From Chamaecyparis obtusa (Eukaryota > Streptophyta > Pinopsida > Cupressales > Cupressaceae): DNA of 64,000 nt. Below the pieces are notes generated by a model. It saw only the letters and a list, made by a program, of their open reading frames with translations, did no database searches and was not told the DNA's origin. The stretch lies in assembly GCA_027943335.1 (NCBI GenBank), contig BSBK01006390.1:2501-66500 (forward strand), written 5' to 3'. The position numbers were made by a program, and so were the translations under genes. Below are positions 45,120-56,950 of the stretch, piece by piece. The first letter of the stretch is position 1; every line of letters begins with the position of its first letter.

Positions 45120-45392
45120 ATATGTTGCCTCACCTATTTGAGGTAAGCTAAACTCGGTTTGATTCTCTTAACAATGGTACATATCTGTCCAAGTGTAGCA
45201 ACCTTCAAAGATTTGCAGTGGTAAAGAGAATCCCCATATTTTATCAGCCTAACATAGTCTTTGGCCACTTTGGCAATGAGATTGTGAGCAATATTGATTT
45301 GGCCAAGGGCCAACTTGTAGTGATCTTTATCATATAAAACATTTAGCAGATCTCCATAAAATGGATGGACATCATCTTGGTGGGGGAAATCA
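45120..45392 (-). pseudogene. NOG1: Captured NOG1 (nucleolar GTP-binding protein 1) fragment
   Basis: NOG1 is a GTPase needed for 60S ribosome assembly in the nucleolus. The minus strand encodes its conserved N-terminal helical region: [65 protein letters not shown] and SLAYL, then after a TAG VRQHM. That is about 85 residues with the G domain absent. It is joined directly to a CDC48 C-terminal fragment at ~45395, in another frame. It is a piece of a chimeric transposon cargo, not a gene. Confidence 0.85.
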
Positions 45393-45585
45393 TCTTAGCA
45401 AATACATCTGAAGGAGCACCAAAAGAATTAGTAGCAGCAATAGCAGCAAATACATCACTGACACTTCTTTGGGCATATTTCATTGACTCCTCAAAATGAG
45501 AAGCCTTTATTTCAGCTACCTCATCACTATGTTCCTCATCCATTGCCTTGGGGTTCTAACATCTTTTTCTTTCATGTTCAATATC
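45393..45585 (-). pseudogene. CDC48: Captured CDC48 C-terminal exon, copy b
   Basis: The minus strand encodes the CDC48/p97 C-terminus: DIEHERKR, then [20 protein letters not shown] and SVSD. After that the sequence diverges (FAAIAATNSFGAPSDVFA) and meets NOG1. The exon starts at a retained 3' splice site (TTTTACAG on the minus strand, boundary 45585/45586). One TAG interrupts. Confidence 0.88.
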
Positions 45586-45751
45586 CTGTAAAAGTGTAGA
45601 GGAAAGAAAAAATGACAAATTGAAATAATAAGATACAAGTTGAGGAAAATTGAATTAAAAAATGTAAAATTCTAACAAACCAGTTAAGAAAAACCATTAA
45701 GAAATTCATAACCAAATCTAGTTTGTAAAAGTCGGCGCAATTGAAACTCAC
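45586..45751 (-). other. Retained CDC48 intron (166 bp)
   Basis: The minus strand starts GTGAGT right after the codons for ENIEK and ends TTTTACAG right before DIE, a junction that is continuous in CDC48 proteins. A homologous, mutated copy lies at ~46905-47072. Confidence 0.82.
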
Positions 45752-45974
<223 letters not shown>

Positions 45975-46071
45975 CTAATTATGCATCACCAGTTAGAGCG
46001 TATCTCTCAAATAGTTCAAACAAAATGAAAAAACCCACAGTTCCACGCAGAGCAGAGCAGATGGATTGCTA

Positions 46072-46374
<303 letters not shown>

Positions 46375-46659
46375 TCAAAATTAGTTGAACTAGACTTTCT
46401 TTTTTGTAGAATTGATTTAGTATAGAATATTTTCTAGCTTGATTTTTTTTTTTAAAACAAGGTTTTTGTAGCATTATCTACCACTTGAGAAAAAAATTCC
46501 ATAGCTAAATTTCCTTACCACAGTTAATATTGCTCTAAAGACTTACAAGTTAGTAAGTCGTCAGCTAGGACAAACACATTTGTCACTTCATTAAGATGAC
46601 AATTGTGTACTAAGTTTCCTAACTGTATAAGTCATCATCATCTTTATTATCTGCTATAG

Positions 46660-46905
46660 AAAATACATCCGAAGAACCAACAGAAGTACTGGGAAGTCAA
46701 AATTCAGAACCAAAGCCTCGAGATTGTTGTAGTGTTTATGCAAAGGCTTGATACTTCCGAATATCAACATCACTAACACTTCTTCTGGCATAATTCATTG
46801 ACTCCTCAAAATGAGCAGCCTTTATTTCAGCTACCTCATCACTATCATCCTCATCCATTTCCTCGGGGTTCTCACTTCTTTTTCTTTCATGTTCAATATT
46901 ATCGT
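46660..46905 (-). pseudogene. CDC48: Captured CDC48 C-terminal exon, copy a
   Basis: The minus strand encodes [35 protein letters not shown], a TAA, TLQQSRGFGSEF, a TGA, then a Ser-rich tail. This is the complete CDC48 C-terminal tail with two nonsense codons, each one C-to-T change from the family codon. It is longer than copy b. Confidence 0.9.
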
Positions 46906-47066
46906 GTAAAAGTGCAGAGGAAAGAGAACATGAAAAATTGAAAAAATAAGATACAAGTTGAGGAAAATTGAATCAAAAAATATAAAATTATAACAAACTA
47001 GTTAAAAAAAAACCATTAAGAAATTCATAACCAAATCTAGTTTGCAAAAGCCACCACAATTGAAAA

Positions 47067-47390
<324 letters not shown>

Positions 47391-47400
<10 letters not shown>

Positions 47401-47490
47401 ACCAGTTAGAGCCTATCTCTCAAATAGTTCAAACAAAATGAAAAAACCCACAGTTTCACGTAGAGCAGAGCAGATGGATTGCTAGAGCCC
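47391..47490 (+). repeat. Repeat of 45990-46070 next to CDC48 fragments
   Basis: Shares TCACCAGTTAGAGC and ATCTCTCAAATAGTTCAAAC through CAGATGGATTGCTAGAGCCC with ~45990-46075. Together with the duplicated D1 and C-terminal pieces it shows a ~1 kb tandem duplication of the cargo. Confidence 0.8.
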
Positions 47491-47516
47491 AAAGCAGTAT
47501 GGAAAATAGAATGAGC

Positions 47517-47571
47517 AGGGACCCACTGGCAACAAGCAATAGAATGAGTGTGGACACCTAAAGATAAATAT
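47517..47571 (+). repeat. Repeat of 43081-43128
   Basis: CAACAAGCAATAGAATGAGT and GTGGACACCTAAA recur next to the B3 right arm, linking the two ends of the cargo region. Confidence 0.8.
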
Positions 47572-47622
47572 CTAGACTAATCACCGATCATGATGTCGTT
47601 GGTGATTAGTTTGGATATTTAT

Positions 47623-48056
47623 CCTCAATTTTTTTTTAAACACTACGCGTTTCGTCAAAATTTTGACCCACCTGCATCAAAACTCTGGCATAAAATCTAC
47701 CATTTTGTGTTGAAATGTGGCGTCATGGGTTTGGCATCCTGGTCCGAGTCGCTAAATATTTCGACCAACTATGGTCAAAATATGACTGTCACGAGTTTGG
47801 CATCCTATTCTAAGCGACCAAAGTTTTTGATTATATTGGTCGAAAGATCGACCAATACACGAACACATGCCAATGTTATTTTTGGCCTAGATTGCCCTCT
47901 TTTTTGACCAATATGGGAGTTGATCATTCAATGGTTTCAGGTATGGGTCAATATTTCGACATAGATAATAGTGACGAACCAATTGGTCAACTATTCGACC
48001 ATGTTGGGTAGAAATTTTGACCAATATTGCGTCAAAAAATGGTGCAAAATGTACTA

Positions 48057-48059
<3 letters not shown>
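47623..48059 (-). repeat. CACTA right terminus and subterminal repeats
   Basis: At least seven copies of GGTCRAAAT / ATTTTGACC-type motifs (for example near 47650, 47757, 47837, 47946, 47980, 48012), ending GCAAAATGTACTAGTG. This matches the pattern at 27205-27384. Confidence 0.6.

Positions 48060-48143
<84 letters not shown>
48060..48143 (+). repeat. (AT)n microsatellite
   Basis: About 42 units directly right of the CACTA end. Confidence 0.97.
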
Positions 48144-48147
<4 letters not shown>

Positions 48148-48805
48148 GGATAGGCATCAATATAATATATATAATTTTTAAATAAAATAGCATATTTAAT
48201 CCAAACCCTTATGCAAAATATAATAATTACAAATTGATTTTCTTCAATAGAAACTAGGTTTCTAGGCAAAGCTAAAATCCAATAATTTTGATTCCACATG
48301 CAATTTTTTTCCCAATTCAATCTTTTAGCAACGTTTTGAGACGAAAAAAATTAATTTTCTTTCGTAAACTTTATTCTAGGGTTTTCAAAGCCTCAAACTA
48401 GATTCCAAATCAATCTAACATTAGTTTGACCCCATTTTCACAATTAAAAAGCCAACATTACAACAAAAGACAATTTCAAAACAATCACACACAATCTCAG
48501 ACATGAATTATACAATCTTTGTAAAAGAGAATCTGCAAACAAAACAAGGGTTTTAAACCCTAACTTATCCAACATCTAAAAAATGCGAAGCCAAGAAAGA
48601 CCAAATTCAATCTTCAAAATACAAGATTTCAAAAAATCATGAAATTATGCCCACTAAAACAAGCTTTCCTAAAAATCTTCCAATACTTCTAGAGCTCCTC
48701 CAAAACCTAATAGACCTAAAGAAAATAGTACCCAAAATCCCTACATAAAGGAAACCTATCCCTCCTAGGGTTTTCAAAAAGTGCAAACTCAAAAGCAGAA
48801 CTCAA

Positions 48806-48837
<32 letters not shown>

Positions 48838-49062
48838 GATAAAATAACTCAATAAATAATGCACTTTTAAAATAAAACTCAAACTCAACTTTTAACTTTA
48901 CTTATAATTTTAATTTCACCTTAAACCAAAAGTGCAACTTAAATTGCATTAAATTATTTAATTAAACCATAAATATTTTAGCACATAGTTAACTATAAGA
49001 AATAATTAATTTAAATATTAAATAAGTCAACCATACCATTTAATTTATATTAGGATTTAGTA
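48144..49062. other. Non-coding AT-rich repeat DNA
   Basis: No gene. Contains (CT)n at 48806-48832. Confidence 0.5.
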
Positions 49063-50064
49063 GGGTATGTGCAGGATCATGGTATGCCAAAACGTGGCGA
49101 TGTGAAAAAGAAGTCATGATTGATAGACTCTTCAAAAAACAACTATTACTTTCAAGAAATATAACATTTTTGTAATCTAAAATATTCATCACATTATATT
49201 CTTTACCTAATACAATAATAATAAACAATTCTTTCAATTTGAGGACGTTTAGAGTAAGTTAAGGTGGTCAGACACGATAGTTTTTATATTCAGGAAAATT
49301 TATAGCAGAAAAATCATAGTTAATTATTTACTTGGAAAAAAAATACAAAAAAATATACATCACATCTGGACATGAATCTAATACTTTTATCTAGAATATT
49401 TTAAAAAAATATTATCATTTGATTTTGTTTAATGTGGTCAGACATACACCTACTTGTTATCTTTCTAGTCCTGATTGATAGACTTATTAAAAATTGGCTA
49501 TAACTTACAAACTGTATAACGTTTTTGAAATCCAAAACATGTGTCACATTCTATGATTTTCCTAATACAAGAAAAATAAAAAATAAATCAATTTGATAAA
49601 GTTTAGACTAAGTTAATGTGGTCAGACACAAGAGTTTTTGTATTCTGGAAAAGTTGTAGAAGAAAAATCATAATTAATCATTTACTTGGAAACAAATTAC
49701 AAAAAAATATGTGTCACATCCGGAAATGAGTCTACTACTTATATCTAGAATCTTGTAACAGAAAATTATCATTTGATTATGTTTAAGGTGGTCAGACATA
49801 CACCTACTTCTTATTTTTTCCTGAAATTTTCATACTACTACATTGAAATTTCAAATTTTCAACATATAGAATAATTGCTTTTCAAAAAAAGTCTAGTATC
49901 TTCTAAACTAAATGCAATTTTCTACAAATTCTCTGCTTACATAATTTTGATATAATATTTATAACTTGTTCAATTTTTTATGTCAACTTGCCTAAACCTG
50001 ATTTTCTAAATTTTCATTACCACTTAAGGGCCTAATTTGGCATACCATGATCCTGCACATACCC
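49063..50064. mobile_element. 1002 bp element with perfect 29 bp terminal inverted repeats
   Basis: The left 29 bases (GGGTATGTGCAGGATCATGG, then TATGCCAAA) are exactly complementary to the right 29 (50036-50064). The interior is two tandem copies of a 355 bp unit (starting ~49118 and ~49473), carrying four GTGGTCAGACA boxes. No open frame. Flanks are TA on the left and AA on the right, so no sure target duplication. A non-autonomous DNA transposon of undetermined superfamily. Confidence 0.85.
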
Positions 50065-51772
50065 AATAATTAATTAAACACCTTTAATTCCAAATTTTAA
50101 CTTTTAATTTCATCATTTAGTTAACAAAGGTATTTAATCAAGCTTAATAATTAAATATTCTATATATCAAATATTTCCACATCATAAAATATCACTATTT
50201 AAATTCCATAATTACCCCTAATTCAATTATTTAAATGAAATAATTCACACAAGCAAACCCATTTGACCCCTAAAAATATGAAAATCAACTAACTCCAAAA
50301 CAAGCAAACACCAAGGAAGGGTTCACAAAATCACGTCCTCGGTTGACACATTCGGATAGGGAGCTCAATCAGAAACTTGTCCCTTAATTTAGGACAATAT
50401 TGGATTGGGTTGGGATTTTAACCTCTGTGTTATCTCCCTCTCTTACTATTTGAGATATTGCGATAGAGCATGCTCACCCTGAAAATTCAGGGAAGTCGAT
50501 GTCTAATACTTGAAATCCTACATAAAAGACAAGCATGTACATACGTGTATAGATATATACAAGACAATGGCTTGGATCGGTTGATTATGTGGAACTCGCA
50601 AGCAAGTAAATATGACTTTGTCCCTCAACCACGTCAAGCACATCAAACAAAAATATAAAACACACACGCCAACCATACACATGCAATTATGGGGTTAGTA
50701 ACACCATAAATGTAAATAACATCCTAACATATAAATTATCATCAAAATATAACTATAACATATACATCATCATAAGCATTTAAATTGACATGAAAATAAC
50801 CATATTCATCTAATTGAAAACACATGATATAAAGCATAATCCAAAGGTTTATATTTAATCAAATTAATAATCCAAATATCACTGAAATAATTAGCGCGCA
50901 CATAAAAGTGGCCTAAAATATTTTGGAAAATATAACTAAAAAGTAAACTATGGAGGGGAACTATATCTAGTTCCATGATTTTATTACAATTTTTCATTGA
51001 AACTTATTCCCCCTTTACAAAATACATTAAGATCCTCAAGAAATATACAATATGATACTAATACATTAGAATGAAGGTGTAAATCATAATACAATGATCA
51101 TGAAGTACCCATTTTCTACAGGTGTAAAAATTGTAGAGAAATCCAACCCATGTAGAAAGATCTCAAACTCTAAGGAAAACTTGATGGAGAGAAATAACAG
51201 TACCATCTAACCATGAGGAACCTTGAGGTCCGCCCCTCTATGTTAGTAGATGAGCTCTAGGCCCCACACAACACAAAGAAACCAAGAAAAGATATAGACA
51301 AAAGGAAACCAAAATCATAGGAAGGATGACACAAGAGAAACCAAAAAGATTACCAGAGATAGAAAAAAAGTGGCCAACTATAGGGAATCCTAAGATACGA
51401 GAAGGAGAGTGTCATCACAAATTTCCCCACTATTCTGGGTTATCATGATAGTCTCTCACTAGACCTTGACCCCTAGACGAGTACTTATGTGGAACCAACA
51501 AACTTTTATGAGGACAAGGAAATGATTTTCATGCTCTAAGTCATCATCAACAAAAATGCCTTCCCCAACTCATATGTACTCTGTACAAGCACTCAAGGCC
51601 ATGGGAGAGGTACCAAAATTATCTTTATAATATTTTAACACAACCTAGTTAATTTAATTAGGTTTTCACTTGATTATCTACCCACAATGAGTTAGCATGG
51701 TTTGACCACTTAGGGCCCTAGCTCCCATTGTGATCTATTCTCCCCTAACATGTTTCTCGAAATCCCTCCTAA
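50065..51772. other. Non-coding repeat DNA
   Basis: No gene. 51401-51470 is related to 20385-20450, and the layout of 50500-50700 loosely resembles 61700-61880, suggesting one dispersed non-coding repeat family. Confidence 0.5.
51768..51772 (+). repeat. TSD of solo LTR, left
   Basis: CCTAA, repeated at 52572-52576. Confidence 0.9.
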
Positions 51773-52571
51773 TGATGAAGGGTACACTACTTATTTTGCT
51801 AAAAAAGCAACATAAAAGATAAATAAACAAAAAAAATGCAAGAATAGATTAATGACAACAATAAAAACACTTACTTTCTATTATCCTCAATGAATGGCAT
51901 TACAATATTTATAAAAATAACATGCTACAACCAGATTGGCATTTTTATTACAACAGTTTGCAAGACAGAGCCATAATCTACACTTCTGGAACTAAACCCT
52001 AAATTTCCCCTTTAGCCCCATATAAGTAACACAACTAACTACCTTAGAATATTTTACAAAGTGAAATTTCCCAATTTTGGCATCCAACAGTTCAATTTCC
52101 CACCTTAAGTGAATTTTCCTTGTTTTTTGCTTGTATTGAAACTAGAGTCCTAAAGGCCCAACCTAAAAAAAACCTTAACTTGTGAACCATTGATTTGATT
52201 GGTTGTTATAACCCCATTTAAGAAATAACATGAAACATTCTACATCTTAGGTTGGAAAAATGCCAACCAATCAAAATTTGACCCCTTTTCAAAGCCTCTA
52301 AAGTCTTCAAAATTGAGTTCAAAGTTCTTGTACCACCCTGCCAAAATAAAGAATGCAATAACTTCAAAACCAGACTTGATCTTGTCATGAAACTTTAACA
52401 ACATGCTAATACATCCAAAATGAACCACCAAGGAAGAAAATGGAACCATGCATGCTGAAATGAACAACCTATTAAAAATAGAAACCTTTTCCAATGGTAG
52501 CCCTTAATGAAACTAGACAATTTTTTTGGGTGATGCAAAATTTCTCTTACACCCTAGATGCTCTTTCATCA
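51773..52571 (-). repeat. Solo LTR of the element B family (799 bp)
   Basis: The minus strand starts TGATGAAAGAGCATCTAGGG and ends GTACCCTTCATCA. It aligns with the B LTR along its length: GGGTGTAAGAG near the start, TTCATGACAAGATCAAGT in the middle, and the ATTAAGGG and GGGGTTATAA words. Both sides carry CCTAA. No internal sequence or second LTR is nearby, so it arose by recombination between two LTRs. Confidence 0.92.
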
Positions 52572-52576
52572 CCTAA

Positions 52577-53137
52577 AATGATCAAAACATAAAAAGATCA
52601 TAAGTCCTCAAAAGGAACCAATAGAAATCACTTTCTCCCAACCTATCAAAATGGTACTCTTAACAAACATAGCATAACAAGCATAGTGGTGGAAACATAT
52701 GAATCAAATTGGATCGAAGGCATGGAATGATTTCCTAAAGCATAAAGGGGTACATCCTTTCAAGGAAAAACATAACTACATGATCAGTTCCATGAAGAAT
52801 AATGTAACACTTTCCAACCACCAAACATTTACAATACAATGCCAACAAATTAGATTAAATCAACAATGAAATAAGATCCATAAGATAATCTTCAAAACAT
52901 ATAATGTTACCTCGCATCTGGTAAACAAAAGACAACCCCATAACCATAACACAAACTTATTAGCACATGACTTCACTCAAGTTCCACATCATAAAATTGA
53001 GTCTTATAATTTATCACTCAAAATCAACAAAAAAACTCATTCAAATATTACCCAACATCATTCACACCAATATTATTAAAGTAAACTACTAGTTAATACA
53101 CATTATTAATACTTAATCTAATTTTTTATATAAGGTT
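52577..53137. other. Non-coding DNA
   Basis: AT-rich, no gene or repeat structure seen; flank of the solo LTR. Confidence 0.5.
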
Positions 53138-53153
53138 AACTATTTCAACAAAT
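53138..53153 (+). repeat. TSD of ORF1-only element copy 2, left
   Basis: AACTATTTCAACAAAT, exactly repeated at 54894-54909. Confidence 0.92.
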
Positions 53154-54893
53154 TACTACAGAGGTCCACGTAATTGTTCATCAAATTTGAATACAAACTA
53201 CATTCAACAAATAAACTCTTGGAAATAGGATAATGTGATAATGGACGCTTCCGCTTCTACTCTTGCTAAATTATTTTAGAGTGCACTCATGCCCTGCCAT
53301 CTAAGAATGTGGTTCCTGCTTCGTCTGTGCCTACGGGTGGGCGTGGATCTTCAATTTTGGGGTCTACTACTTCTGCAGCTGCCCTCATCTCTGGTCCTGC
53401 TGTGGCTGTGCCTAGGACTTCTTTGGTGGGTGGGCATGGTTCTTCGGGGGTCTTGGGCTCTGTTGCGTCTTCTTATGGTGGTTCAACAATCTCCTATGCG
53501 GATGTGGCTACCTTCGAAGCTAGTATTCATGGTCCTGCCTCTATTGGTAGGGGGGTCCCACTCCTCTCCTCTTGCATAGCCTATTTCTCTAAGTAAACCC
53601 CTTGTGGTTAATCTTGATACTGATACAGTTGATGAGATTTCAAAAACTGTGGATGACTTCTCCTGCACTATTGTTATCTTCCATTTTAGGGGTTTCTAGC
53701 CATCTCTTTCTGATTTATGTGCTTGGATTTCTAATCATTGAGAACCCATTTTAAGAGATGCTTTTCAAATATACCATGTAGCAAGGGGATTTTTTATTGT
53801 AAATTTTGAAAATGTTGAAGATAGGAAAACTATTTTTTTTGTAATAGTTGTTTCACTTGGGAGGAGCATTTTCCCCTGATGGCCAAACCATGGTATCAGG
53901 GGTTTGACCATCTTTTAGAATCCTTTAATAAAATACCCTTGTGGGTAAGATTTTTGAATATCCCTCTTCATCATTGGCTGGATTTTGTTTTGGAATCTAT
54001 GGGTGAGACTATTGGGGATTTCCAAATGGTGGATTAAGACTCCTCTAAATTTTTTAAGATGACATATGCTCGTATTCTTGTGGAGGTTGATGTTTCCAAG
54101 GGTCTTCCTAAGAAGATAAATTTGGCTTCTTCTTTGGGCTCTTGGACTTAGAATCTTGATTATGAGGGTATCCCGTTCAGGTGTAGGAAGTGCCACAAGA
54201 CTGGCTATCTTGTTGCATGGTGTTTATTTGATAAGGTCAAATCGAAGAAATCACCTACTTGGTGGTTGGGGGCTTCTAATCACCATTATATGGTTAGAAA
54301 AGTCTCTACGAATTGGTGTTCGGTTTCTTTCTCTCCTTAGAATGATCATTCTTTGGCTGGAGTTTTTGTGCCTACCTCTATTGCTTTTGATGATGTCTTT
54401 GAAGCTACAGATATTGTCTATGATGCGGCTTTGGTTTAGACTATTTTTACTGCCCCTTCTAGTTTTTCTACTGTTATCCGTAACCAGATCATTAATGTTG
54501 TCTCTGGTCGTTGTGATACTCATGTCCCTCATGTGGTTTCTTATATGACATGCCCTTTAGTGGGCTCTTCTTGCTCTTCTTTGGCTTGGCAGAAGGCTAC
54601 TGAAAAGGTGGAGGACGGATGGATAACAATTAAGAGAAAGAAATTTAAATCTTTCACTCCTTCTTTTGATACGAATTTACGTTCTCATAAGGATGGGCCA
54701 AAATGTAAATCTTGATTACCCTTTGTTGTGGCTGGTTTGGATGTTTGTTGTTCCATCTGGTAGGAACTATGGTTTGTTCTTTTGGTTTGTTTGGTGGGGT
54801 ACCACAGCTGTATTTGGATATTTCATTTCCATATCTTTTTATGCTCTTGTATAAAGTTCCAGGACCTTTCAAATCCTATTTTTACTTAATCAA
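53154..54893 (+). mobile_element. ORF1-only LINE-type element, copy 2
   Basis: 1740 bp between perfect 16 bp direct repeats. Contains a DUF4283/CCHC gene and then a ~185 bp 3' UTR with GTTCCAGGACCTTTCAAATC and a terminal AATCAAAA. The length and variable sequence of the TSD point to target-primed reverse transcription. There is no room for an endonuclease/RT ORF, and none is seen. Confidence 0.88.
53232..54715 (+). pseudogene. LINE-type ORF1 (DUF4283 + CCHC), copy 2, broken
   Basis: Start near ATGGACGCTTCCGCT (53242). A Ser/Gly-rich N-terminal part (STISYADVATFEASIHG, 53309-53596) precedes DUF4283 in three frames: VVNLDTDTVDEIS, FFIVNFENVEDRKT, then PLWVRFLNIPLHHWLDFVLE from 53936, ILVEVDVSKGLPKK and NLDYEGIPFRC. 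The zinc knuckle at 54182-54223 is C-x2-C-x4-Tyr-x4-C (His lost). The C-terminus ends HKDGPKCKS at 54713-54715. Frameshifts and stops (for example in VD*DSS and WT*NLDY) break it. Confidence 0.85.
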
Positions 54894-54909
54894 AACTATT
54901 TCAACAAAT
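54894..54909 (+). repeat. TSD of ORF1-only element copy 2, right
   Basis: AACTATTTCAACAAAT, identical to 53138-53153. Confidence 0.92.
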
Positions 54910-56931
54910 CAACATAACAATAGTAACCTATCCTAATGAATGCATTAAATATAGTTCCTAATCACTATCTTTGTAAAATTCAGACTTAGACTATAATAGA
55001 AATAAATCAAATTAGATAAGAAACTATGTATATTAATTTTAGAATACTAAACAAAATTGTTATTTAAAACAAATTACATTTAAGATTTTTATAAGCAAAT
55101 CTATCTAAAATATAAATTCTAAATTGAATTAGAAATTATGATAGAAAATAAATTACAACTATCTAATAAAAATAAAATAGTGTTCAAGCTATTATGATAG
55201 AAAGTAAATTACAACTATCTAATAAAAATAAAATAGTGTTCAATCTACTGAGAAACACAAAAAAATATAAAAATTCAACACTTAAATTAGTATAGAACAC
55301 ATTCCTAACCATCTGATTTTAAATGCGTAATTGATTAATTCCTATGAAATCAAGAATTAATAAGTAATTTCTTTCCTATGTAAACAAATATTGAAATGCA
55401 ACTAAATTTTAACATTCTAATTATATTATCTATTAATTAAATGCTGATTAGAATAAAAAACACAACTATCTTACAAAAAGATAATTTATTAACTACCTTT
55501 TACCGAATCTTATACCTACCAACTACATAAAACATAATATAAAATTCAGATTTTACTTAAACGCGTGATATAGGTTTGTATATCCATACTACCAATCAAA
55601 TAAATCTAAAACTTAGTATCATAAAATCAACCAACTAAACTAAGATAGTCTATACTCTAATAATGTATTAATTACATTATTTAATCGGAATATAATTCTT
55701 CTTAGGATATCCTATTTACAACGGAATCATAAGTATAAATTTGCTAAAGCTGAATTTGAAACTATAAAAATTATCTAAATGAAATAAAATTCTATCTAAC
55801 CAAACATAATTCCTTTAAAAATATATATTTTTCCATTTCTAAAAAAAATATAACTTCTAACCAATGATTCATACACATGAATCAAATTACATATTGAATT
55901 AGTAATTATATAAAGTATAATTTTGTTTAACGATTGTTATCTAAATTATTTAAAAAAAACTAAATTACAATTAGTAACATATAACAATATAATTTTATTT
56001 AAAGATTGTCATCTAAATTATTTAAAACAAAAAACAATGTGTATGGATCAATTAGAAATTAGGATATTTATTATTTTGTTACATATTTCATATTTTGTAT
56101 AGTTAAATTGACATTTTTTAAGTTTGTAATATGTAAAATTTATTTATTGATGATTTGATTGATTGAATCAATTTGAACCCTTATAATGAAATTTCAGAAA
56201 TAGTATATTTTTTAAATGTCATTCAATTGAAAATGTTAGATAAAAACAAGTGCTAGATAGTAGCTAGTACTTGCCTTTGATTTTTGTAATTAATTATAAT
56301 TATAATTTATATTTAGAATAATACTTTTAAAATTGAATAAAATGTAGAATAAAACAAATTGTTTCAAATTTATGAAATTTACAGTTGAACCTTTAAAATA
56401 TTAATTAGGTTGTATTAATAATAGTTATTGTTTGAATAATAGATAACTATATTAGACTATGAAATAGTTAATATATAGTGGAAAAAATATAATAGTTATA
56501 ATTTAGTTGTTGTACATATTAAATTTAATAAAAATTCATATTAAAATTAAAATATAATTATATACTATAAATATAATTTATACTATTTAAAAAAAAATTT
56601 AAAAAATTAAAATAAATATTCTTAGTAGTAATTACATTTTAAAATAAAAAATTATTTACTTTGAGTTTGGTGTGATGAGAGCCGTAGATAATCAAATTAT
56701 CAATAAATAATTTTTACATACTATAAACTTAAAGATATTGTAATTTCACTATACAAAGTGTGAAACATATAATAAAATAACAAATGTCATGATATCTAAT
56801 TGGTCCATAAATATTTTTTTAATCACAATCCAAAAATCATTACAATAGTACTTGCTTAGCCTATTCGCAAGTACTAATAATATATATTTTCATTATATAA
56901 TCTTCCAAAATAAATTATTATATATTATTAT
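54910..56931. other. Very AT-rich non-coding DNA
   Basis: No gene, no clear repeat. A ~53 bp phrase (AAGTAAATTACAACTATCTA, then ATAAAAATAAAATAGTGTTCAA) occurs twice at ~55145 and ~55200. Confidence 0.55.
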
Positions 56932-56950
56932 TATTATTATAGTTATTATT
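56932..56950 (+). repeat. TSD of ORF1-only element copy 3, left
   Basis: TATTATTATAGTTATTATT, exactly repeated at 58752-58770. Confidence 0.85.

Noticed and set aside
48054..48320. 88-codon minus-strand open frame
   Set aside because: Half of it is the (AT)n repeat and the rest has no domain or codon pattern.
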